Source: Ciona savignyi (taxonomy: Eukaryota > Chordata > Ascidiacea > Phlebobranchia > Cionidae). Taken from it: a DNA stretch of 64,000 bases. Below are positions 23,760-32,770 of this stretch, one piece after another. The stretch's first letter is position 1, and every line of letters begins with the position of its first letter. The position numbers and the translations under genes are program-made. The DNA lies in NCBI GenBank assembly GCA_000149265.1, contig CH003098.1, positions 577,284-641,283 on the forward strand, in the 5' to 3' direction. The notes below the pieces were generated by a model. That model worked only from the letters and a program-made list of their open reading frames with translations. It made no database searches and was not told where the DNA came from.

Positions 23760-24948
23760 ACAAAGTACATTTTGTTCACTTATATTAAGTCTAGTGATCT
23801 TGTAATCAACTAGATTTCTGAGCTTGAAGGCTTTTCCTAGTGCCTTTTTAAACAATCGCTTATATGAGGTAAAATTAAAACATTTAAAAACTATTACTAT
23901 ACACTCTATTTTAAGGCGATTTCCCGAGTTTTTAATATACTTTCACGATCTGAATTTTTTTAAACTTAAAAATCCCAAACCTAAGTATGATTATTAACAT
24001 AGTAGTGGCGATACTCGTCAGAAATACAATATGCATAACTATACTCATAGCGGATTAGCCTAATGTGCCGTACTGTTGCAACTAACAAAAGAATACTTCA
24101 AACCAGTGTGGTTAGACAGACACTGTTCTAACAACTCTTCACACAGACCACTCATTTCGATACACAACGTTCGCCATTGTGATATGTTTCAGGCCTCGTT
24201 TTACATTTCAGACTACGATTACGAACTCGTATTATCTTTCACTTCGTTGTATCAACTGAATTAGAAAACAAACAGCACCATTAACGGTGCCATAAAAGCA
24301 TACACACGTGTAGTTACCATAACAACAAAACAAATTTTATTGTATAATAAAGAATGTGCATATTTAAAGTATACATTATGTAAATTGCTTATTGTGCTGT
24401 TTTATTCAAGTTATGCATTAGTCGACAGTCACTTTGGTCACGTATTGTGTATAGGCCTATATACCGTCAAGTTGGCTCGTGTATCTTACAGCCGAACATT
24501 ACCGAAATCGAAACTATTCGTTTAAAAATCAATTATGTACATGAACAGGGTACTTGGTGAACGTGGCCTAAACCCAGTTATTTAATTAATTAAAACAAAA
24601 TTGTATTATTAACACTGTTTACATATAGCGTTTTAGCTTATTTAATAATTTAAAGCGATTAATGAAACAGGCAATGGCTAAGCATATAACGCGCTTAAAC
24701 CAGCCAGTTTATAAGCGCCTACCCATAGAGACTATATAAGAGTAAATGGCTTAAAGCCATATATTTTATATATCGTCGATTCTAGTCGGCAGGCTGTATA
24801 TATCTATAATAATCAGCCGGTGGGTTAATGTCTTTATTCTATAAAAAAACATTGCAAAAGTTCCCAAAACCAAACGGTGAGAACAAGGTATGAATTTAGT
24901 TACTGTGGTATTCTGTACCGACTCAGTTTTGGTTGTTAAAGTTGTTTC
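23760..24948. other. Spacer upstream of SSNA1, no gene seen
   Basis: It is AT-rich and contains the presumed SSNA1 promoter (minus strand). No splice-bounded frame or repeat is clear enough to call. Confidence 0.4.
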
Positions 24949-25244
24949 CTACATTAACTGAAGACCAGGAATGTCGTTGAAATAAAGGACCTTCAACATA
25001 TTAGTGGTTAACTTCGACAATATCTTAGTCAAGAGTTGAAACATCAGAAACGTAGTTGTCTCGTCTCTCAGTTCCTCTTCCTGCAGTTTGATGGAGATAC
25101 CGCGAACTGGTCCAACGTAAATTCGGTTCCTAAAATGATTTACGAAGCCAGCAATTTGGTTCCTCGGTTTCTTGCTGGGAATAAATGTGAGTTCCTTGCA
25201 CACGCGCGTGTTGGTGCAGATATATAGCGTCAACTTCGAATCTC
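24949..25244 (-). CDS. Unidentified terminal coding exon
   Basis: After a strong acceptor (TTATATTCCAG, minus strand) a frame runs 97 codons to TAG at 24949-24951, in phase 1. The residues look like a folded soluble segment: [20 protein letters not shown], then [20 protein letters not shown] and a hydrophobic/basic C-terminus ending [13 protein letters not shown] do not recognise the family. No convincing 5' exon with a matching phase was found up to the duplication at 26.3 kb. A frame at 26017-26130 (minus) with similar character (YYDTAFSTN...) could belong to the same gene but no splice joins them. It may be the 3' end of a gene with distant exons, or a remnant. Confidence 0.42.
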
Positions 25245-25724
25245 CTGGAATATAACACAAAGTTATTAGAGTGAAGTGGATTCTGAATACTGGTTAATTA
25301 GAACATTGCATGCGCAATCTCGACTGTATCAAGTTTGTCGAGGTAACTTGAGTGACTTCCACGTTTCCAAGACACAGCTAGTAGACCGCAGCACGCCTCT
25401 GGTTTAAATGCGTTTTGTATAGTATCGTGTAGTCATCAATGTATCGTTAAAAATAGATTATCCATATTTTAAAATATTTTCGCCGTAAGGTGGCGCCAAT
25501 AAGCTGAGGATTTCACTCGATATCGTGGGAATATAAAATATAACTTCTGTGTACTATGCTTAAACAGGCCATATTTATACATTTTAGGCTCTTTTTGTAG
25601 TTGCTGCTTATTATACCATGAATATATTACCACGTTAAAATGCAATAGGTAATAACTCATCTTTGAACTCGTGAAGGGAAAACGCAGCGCTTTTTAAAAA
25701 ATTTTTTAGTTTGTTTTTATTTTT

Positions 25725-25834
25725 TACAGGGCCATATTTCGAACCCATAAAGGGCTTGCCACGAGGACCGTTTTTTTTATACGAGCCGGTGTATGTATCG
25801 GTTGCGTTAACCATTCGGCCACACGCGACTGTAC
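25725..25834 (-). repeat. SINE, main tRNA-derived family
   Basis: The minus-strand copy reads GTGTGGCCGAATGGTTAACG near its 5' end, then a diverged version of the family middle (ACGGTCCTCGTGGCAAGCCC), ATGGGTTCGAAAT (box B) and an A-rich tail. It is close to full length at about 110 bp. Confidence 0.85.
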
Positions 25835-26873
25835 ACCAAGATCTCATTATCAAACGGGCAAGTGGGAGATCAAACGTGCACACTGTCGGGCTGGTACCGG
25901 ATGTAGTGCAGTGTGTTATATCGATGGAGACGTTCCGAATTTGTTTCAACCCATTCAACAATAGATTTATGCAAAATACTCTATATGGATACAATTTATC
26001 ATTGTTTCTTAAGTGATTATCCGAACTTTTCTGTTGGTCTCTTAGTTTTCAAAGTAGTGTAGGTCAATCGAAGTTGATATTTTTGGAAATCTATAGTCAC
26101 GTTAGCAGTCACGTTCGTCGAGAAAGCAGTATCGTAATAAAATATTCTCATAATTAAATATTGCGTGTTGGTGCGCATTTGTGAATAAATCAATATTGAA
26201 GCCAAGTAATCTAGGCAACGACCAATAAAATCACGGGTTACCGGGGTTTTGTACTCACAAGGGCAACAAGAAAACAAGCCCATGTATGTGCTTCCACCGC
26301 CCGCAATAGTCAAACATGGCGCATCCCGTTTACTTCACGAGGCAAACGAATCCATGCCTTACGTTCGAAATGGAACATGTGGTGAAATAGTGAATTCGTG
26401 TAACATATATGGGTACCGTCGTACGAAACGCCTTGTAGCGCTTATGTAATTTTATCGGTGTTTTGTTTTCTGATCAGAAAAGTCAGGTTCCGCAATTTAT
26501 TGATTGTGTAACTTCATCGTATGGCGAAATGCACTGGCACTGTATGATGCAATCTAATAGTTGGAAATATGACTTTATTCAAAGTTGGTATTGGCGTGAT
26601 TTAAAACGCTAAATTACACAATCAGTATCGCTTTAAAACACAAACAATTTATTTTAAAATAAAATCCAGATCTTTTCGATAGCATTTTCATCCAGAATAT
26701 TGTTTTGTATGTTCCATAACACGACTCATTGTTTTAGTTATTTCAACAAACCTCCACATCCAATATGCTGAATGTATTCTTTATATCGGGTATCCCCCCA
26801 CTTGTATCAAAAGTTACACACACGTGTATGTAAATATTGGCAATGACATCTTAATTAAACTGTTTTGTAAGAG

Positions 26874-26976
26874 GGGAAGTCCCGGATGAGGACAATGAAT
26901 CTCGCTTTAATACGTCATTGGAAAATTACAGAGATGCAGTGGAAAAACACACCCACAAGTCCGGAGGATATAAAAG
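26874..26976 (+). promoter_or_regulatory. Core promoter of small gene, copy A
   Basis: TATAAAAG at 26969-26976 lies about 30 bases before the probable start of an untranslated exon 1 (about 26999-27044, donor AAAG|GTAAGT). Upstream are a kappaB-like GGGAAGTCCC (26874-26883), a TACGTCATTGG element combining a CRE-like site with an inverted CCAAT, and, just outside this span, CACACGTGTA (E-box). All are preserved in copy B. The assignments are motif matches only. Confidence 0.7.
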
Positions 26977-27265
26977 GCCACAAAATCATACATCATCTAC
27001 CCATTTCTAAAGCGCTCCAAGAGAAGTAAGAAGTACGAAAAAAGGTAAGTTGGAATGGATTGGTCACTTAGAGTATAGAATAAACTAATTTTACTGATTT
27101 TTACTGAATAGTTTGTAGACTAAAAAATCTAAGTCAAATTTATTAGTCTATTATAATCATGCTTACAATGTTTTTCTCCTCATTAGTTTTTTTATCTACC
27201 GGAGTCTTTGGTTTTTTTATTGTTGAAATTAACATTGTTTCTTTTTCTATTCTCATAAAGCAACG

Positions 27266-28194
27266 ATGGATCCTCAACAAAAAGCGAATAACGACAATAA
27301 ATCAGCACAATGCAACCCCAACAACGACAGGTACTTCTATATTACTTTTAACATATAACTGCAGCACAACCCAAAGCCTGTTACCGAAACTTTCTGAATT
27401 TATATTTATTTGTTTGTGTCCATATATATAAACTAGTCGTCTAATTCTATTATACATCAATGTAATTTAGGGTTACCAAACTCGGCTGTATTTTGGGCAC
27501 TGGTTTTAAGCAATACGGACTTGATTCAGTAAACTAGAATTTAGACAATAGCTAGGATATTCATGTTAATAACCATTGGAAAAGCTCAAGCGGCATAATT
27601 ACACGGGCAAACGTTTATTAATTTTGCGCCCACCGTAGTTTCCAATACACAACTTCTTTGATGGCAATCAGTGGCGTTAGCACTGGTCTTTCATGCAGAA
27701 TACCAATTTACCCCAAATAATTATGCTTATTAGGTATCAAGGATACCAATCATCTTACAAAGATACAAGCAAACCTAATTTGGACAACCATTCAAATCAG
27801 TTAAACCCTAACAATCAAAGGTTAGTTTGCATCGCTTATATTTATGCCATTTTTTTGTGTTGACATACCACATTAAATTAGTGCTGAGATAAGAGCGTCA
27901 GTGTGGACAAAATGTTTACACTATGCATACATACACATTATATTTTTAAAACGGAAGGATTGAAAGCAGTTTTTTTAGTGGTCGTAAAAATGTGCATGGA
28001 CGATACTTAGATACCAGTTATTCAAACAACTCTTGTAAAACGTTTTACAAAAACATCGAATCAGTAAGCAACTTACTGGTAAAATACCAAAAAAATGATT
28101 ATACTGCTTGTTTTTTAGCAGAAACTCTTTCATCTACATACGATGATAAATTTTTACGTTTGTATTGCATTTCAGATACCAACCGAAGAAGTAA
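27266..28194 (+). CDS. Small Asn/Gln-rich protein, copy A (56 aa)
   Basis: Untranslated exon 1 ends at 27044. Coding exons are 27266-27330, 27734-27820 and 28176-28194 (stop TAA), all with clean GT-AG sites and phase 2 at both internal junctions. The 56-residue product starts MDPQQKANNDNKSAQCNPNN, has a Tyr/Ser middle (GYQSSYKDTSK), a second NPNN motif and ends RYQPKK. It has no signal peptide or membrane segment and is likely disordered. The NPNN-D/Q-RYQ motif recurs across both coding splice junctions, as if exon 3 arose by internal duplication. An AATAAA lies at 28475-28480. It is supported by a neighbouring paralogue with one amino-acid change. I know of no named family; the function is unknown. 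Confidence 0.85.
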
Positions 28195-28474
28195 ACATCC
28201 AATGTAATCGAACAAGACCGTTACGAAATATATTTTACTTTGTTAACCCTACCTGGCTAAAGATAATATTCTACTAATTTTATGTTTATGATGCATCGCA
28301 ATTGGTATTAAGGTGAATTATATAATTTTATTTCTTATACAAATATGTATAACAACATTTTAATCATCATACACACATTCCCGCAACGGAGCATGTTTAA
28401 GTAAACTATAGTCTATGCTGTGTGAAAGTGTATTATTAAAATTTGTATCTTTCAATGCACAAGCAATTCGACCA

Positions 28475-28480
28475 AATAAA
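28475..28480 (+). terminator. Poly(A) signal of copy A gene
   Basis: AATAAA about 280 bases after the stop codon, conserved at the same place in copy B. Confidence 0.6.
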
Positions 28481-29390
28481 ACAAATTTACTTTAATGGTG
28501 CTTTGCTTTATGACTACTTATCTTCCGTATTTTATTGACTGTAAGATTTCATCGTATGACGAAATGTACCAGAACTGTATGATGCAATCCAATGATTAGT
28601 AATATGACTTCATCCGAAGGTGTTTGCTTAACTTTTTCGACTTTAAAACTGCATTTAAAATTAGTATACCGACCAATACACAACCAACAAATATTATCCA
28701 GCTATTTTCGATACTATTTCCGTCCCTTCGATTTTGTAGGGCCTTATAACTACATCTCTTTTATAACATGCCATGTCTATTAATCTATACCAATTTCCCA
28801 AGTCGATAAGTTATTTAGTATTGGCCATTAATAATACAAATTCTTAAATAAATCCATTTATTTGCTCTCGCGGAATCGTAAACAAGAATTTAATAGCAAT
28901 GCATTTATATCAATAATTGGTTCTCTCTGGAGCCAACGACAGACCGCTTTACCATCTTGCCCACCATAGGCCATCATAGCCCAGAAATTTTCCTCCAGAA
29001 ATGTATCCATGGTTATTATTAAAAAGTACATTGATACGTGTTCTTAAACTCGAAAATTGTAATCAAGATCTTGTGTAAACACGTTTGTAATTAACTTTTG
29101 ATTTTACTGGATTCGTAAAATAACGTCATGATTTATTGGGAAATGTGTTATGTAAATGTTTTTCAAACTTTTGGACACCGCAAATATTTCTAGCAATTTT
29201 AAGAAATAAAAATTAAGATAAAACTAAGTGTAAACAAGTCGCAGTGAACTTTGTACAAAGTGATAACGTATTCAAATAATGAATCAGAGTCAGCTTCATA
29301 TGGAGTTTTAGAGACATCGGATATTCTTTCTTTACATTCCTTGAAAAGAACGTTATACTATATTCTGCTTGGGCATATTTTTTTTTATCT

Positions 29391-29453
29391 TCAAATACTG
29401 ACAGACTTGGATGTTATTAAATTCTTGTTCACGCAGTTTGCTAGAAAGGTTCG
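29391..29453 (-). pseudogene. Stub of the DPP6/10 last exon
   Basis: Read on the minus strand it encodes RTFLANCVNKNLITSKSVSI then TGA. The end of the intact gene's last exon (32771 up to about 32834) encodes [20 protein letters not shown]. It has no acceptor and is cut exactly at the duplication junction, so it is a by-product of the tandem duplication and not a functional exon. Confidence 0.9.
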
Positions 29454-30063
29454 ATATGTGCTTCCACCGTCCATGGTCTAAACCATTCCACAATATAAGT
29501 CAAACATGCCGCATCGCGTTTACTTCACGTGGCAAACGAATCCATGCCTTACGTTCGAAATGGAACATGTGGTGAAATAGTGAATTCGTGTAACATATAT
29601 GGGTGTCGTCGTACGAAACGCCTTGTAGCGCTTATGTAATTTTATCGGTGTTTTGTTTTCTGAACAGAATAGTCAGGTTCCGTAATTTATTGATTGTGTA
29701 ACTTCATCGTATGTCAAATTGCACTGGCACTGTATGATGCAATCTAATAGTTGGAAATATGACTTCATTCAAAGTTGGTATTGGCGTGATTTAAAACGCG
29801 AAATTACACAATCAGTATCGCCTTAAAACACAACCGATTTATTTTAAAATAAAATCCAGATCTTTTCGATAGCATTTTCATCCAGAATATTATTTTGTAT
29901 GTTCCATAACACGACTCATTGTTTTAGTTATTTCAACAAACCTCCACATCCAATATGCTGAATGTATTCTTTATATCGGGTATCCCCCCACTTGTATCAA
30001 AAGTTACACACACGTGTATGTAAATATTGGCAATGACGTCTTAATTAAACTGTTTTGCAAGAG

Positions 30064-30166
30064 GGGAAGTCCCGGATGAGGACAATGAATCTCGCTTTAA
30101 TACGTCATTGGAAAATTACAGAGATGCAGTGGAAAACTACACCAACAAGTCCGGAGGATATAAAAG
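30064..30166 (+). promoter_or_regulatory. Core promoter of small gene, copy B
   Basis: The order is as in copy A: GGGAAGTCCC at 30064-30073, TACGTCATTGG, then TATAAAAG at 30159-30166, followed by an untranslated exon ending at 30234. Only a few substitutions separate the two promoters over several hundred bases. Confidence 0.7.
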
Positions 30167-30441
30167 GCCACAAAATCATACATCATCTACCCATTTCTAA
30201 AGCGCTCCAAGAGAAGTAAGAAGTACGAAAAAAGGTAAGTTGAAATGGATTGCTCACTTATACTATAGAATAAACTAATTTAACTGATTTTTACCAAATG
30301 GTTTGTAGACTAAAAAGCTTAACCGAATTTATTGCCTGCTTACAATGTTTTTTCTTATTATTAGTTTTTTATCCATCGGAGTCTGTTTTTTTTCTTTGTT
30401 GAAATTAACATTGTTTCTATTTCTATTGTCATAAAGCAACG

Positions 30442-31386
30442 ATGGATCCTCAACAAAAAGCAAATAACGACAATAAATCAGCACAATGCAACCCCAACAA
30501 CGACAGGTATTTTTATATTACTTTTATCATATAACTGCAGCCAAACGTAAAGCATGTTACCGACATTTTTCTGAATTTATATTGGTTTGTTTGTGTCCAT
30601 ACCTAAACTCCTTGTCTTCTTCTATTATAAAGCAATTCAATTTTTGGTTACCTACTGTGCATGTATTTTTTGCACTGGTTTTAAGCAATAAGAAAGGCTA
30701 TATGCAGTAAACTAGCGTTTAGCCTTAGACAATAGCTAGGATAATCATGTTTATACCCGTTGGAAAAGCTCAAGCGGCATAATTACAGGGGCCATCGTTT
30801 AATTACCTTGCGCCCACCGTAGTTTCCAATACACAGATTCTTTGACGGAAATTAGTGGCGTTAGCACTGGTCTTCGATGCAGAATACCAATTTACCCCAA
30901 AAAATTATGGTTATTAGGTATCAAGGATACCAATCATCATACAAAGATACAAGCAAACCTAATTTGGACAACCATTCAAATCAGATGAACCCTAACAACC
31001 AAAGGTTAGTTTGCATCGCTTATATTTATGCCATTGGTTAATTTTGTGTTGACATACCGCATTAAATTGGTACTGAGATAAGAGCGACACTGTGGGGAAA
31101 TGTTTACACTATGCATACATAAACATTTTTCTTTTAAAAAAAATGGAAGGACTGAAAGCAGGTTTTTAGTGGTCGTCGTAAACAATTTACATGGATGATC
31201 CTTAGGTACCAGTTATTTAAACGATTCTTAAAAAAAGTTTTACAAAAACATCGGATCAGTAAGCAACTAACTGGTAAAATACCAAAAATGAATACACTGC
31301 TTGTTTTTAGCAGAAACTCTTTTATTTACATACTATGATAAAGATTTACGTTTGTTTTGCATTTCAGATACCAACCGAAGAAGTAA
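30442..31386 (+). CDS. Small Asn/Gln-rich protein, copy B (56 aa)
   Basis: Untranslated exon 1 ends at 30234. Coding exons are 30442-30506, 30918-31004 and 31368-31386 (stop TAA), with the same phases as copy A. The protein is identical to copy A apart from one Leu-to-Met change in exon 3 (NQMNPNN). The introns differ by substitutions and small indels, so the coding sequence has been protected by selection or by conversion. AATAAA lies at 31668-31673. The 3' end faces the 3' end of the DPP6/10 gene. No family is recognised. Confidence 0.85.
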
Positions 31387-31667
31387 ACATCCAATGTAAT
31401 CGAACAAGACTGTTACCATATATATTTTACTGCATTAACCCTTCTTGGCTAACAATAATAATCTACTGAATTGTATCATTATGATGCATCGCAATTGGTA
31501 ATAAAGAGAATTATATAATTTTATTTCTTATACAAATATGTATAACAACATTTTAATCATCATACACACATTCCCACAACTGAGCATGTTTAAGTAAACT
31601 ATAGTCTATGCTGTGTGACAGTGTATTATTAAAATTTGTATCTTCCGATGCACAAGCAATTTGTTCT

Positions 31668-31673
31668 AATAAA
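31668..31673 (+). terminator. Poly(A) signal of copy B gene
   Basis: AATAAA about 280 bases after the stop codon, in the same relative position as in copy A. Confidence 0.6.
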
Positions 31674-32459
31674 ACAAATAAACTTCAATGGTGTTCTGTT
31701 TAATAAATATAATCCTTATCTGCTGTATTTTATTGATTGTGTGATTTCGTCGTTTGACAAAATGTACCGGAACTGTGTAACGCAATCCAATGATTAGTAA
31801 TATGACTTCATCCGAAGTTGGTCTTCGCTTAACTTTATCTACTTTAAACCCTCGCATTTAAAATTAGTATACCCGTCGATGGACAACCAACAAATATTAT
31901 CCAGCTATTTTTGATAATATTTCCGTCACTTCGATTTTGTAGAGGCCTCATAACTACATCTCTTTTACAACATGCCCTGCCTATTAATCTACTAATTTCC
32001 CAAGTCTAGTTATTTAGTATTGGCCATCAATAATACAAATTCTTAAATAAATCCATTTATTTGCTCTCGCGGAATCGTAAACAACAAGTTAATCGCAATA
32101 TATAAATACCAATAATTGAATCTCTATGGAGCCAACGACACACCGCTTTACCATCTTGCCCACCAAAGGCCATCATACCCCAGAACCCCCCCCCCCCAGA
32201 AATTTATCCATGGTTATTATTTAGGAGTACATTGAATAACGTGTTCTTAAACTCGAAAATTTGTAATCAGAATGTTGCGTAAACACATTTGTTGTTGAAG
32301 GGGGACAATTCTCTTAGAGGTAGTTATAGGGACTTGATTTTCTTTGGAAATCTTTTGCAGACCTGCGTTAGTGCGTCATATTACAAAGTTGACACCACCA
32401 GTATAGGATTTCGCCTACGTAAATTTTGTTTTCACCGGATTCGTGAAATAACGTCATGA

Positions 32460-32465
32460 TTTATT
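32460..32465 (-). terminator. Possible poly(A) signal of the DPP6/10 gene
   Basis: Minus-strand AATAAA about 305 bases after the DPP stop codon. The same sequence is present in copy A (about 29132), as expected if it came along with the duplicated 3' flank. Confidence 0.45.
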
Positions 32466-32770
32466 GGGAAACGTGTTATGTATTCCACAAATACGTGCTA
32501 ATACAGTGAAGCCTACAAATGGTGTTTGTAAAAATGTTGTTCAAAATTTTGGACACCCCAAATATTTCTAGCAATTTTTAGAAATAACAAAAGTTATAAC
32601 TAAGTGTAAACAAGTCGCAGTGAACTTTGTACAAAGCGATAAAAAACGTATTGCACAAAATGAATAAGAGTCAGCCTCATATTAGAGTTTTTGAGACACC
32701 GGATACTCTTTGCCGTACTTTTCAAACACGCTAGTTCTATATCTTGCCTGGGCATATACTCTTCTATCTT

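Larger units (their letters stand above)
26285..29454 (+). repeat. Tandem duplication, copy A
   Basis: This is the first of two direct copies. It starts at TATGTGCTTCCACCG and ends in TAGAAAGGTTCGA, where copy B begins. Alignment by eye with copy B is continuous through the promoter, all four exons, the introns and the 3' flank. Upstream and exon parts are nearly identical; introns and 3' flank are clearly more diverged. The last 63 bases are a stub of DPP exon 16. Confidence 0.93.

Noticed and set aside
23737-23763. A longer SSNA1 N-terminus beginning in front of MNFPSP
   Set aside because: It would need a TTG start and crosses a TTTCAG acceptor; the ATG at 23734-23736 is the first usable one.
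25994-26313. Minus-strand frame (YYDTAFSTNVTANVTIDF) as an exon of the 24.9 kb gene
   Set aside because: It ends in a stop with no convincing donor that could splice to 25244; kept only as a remark.
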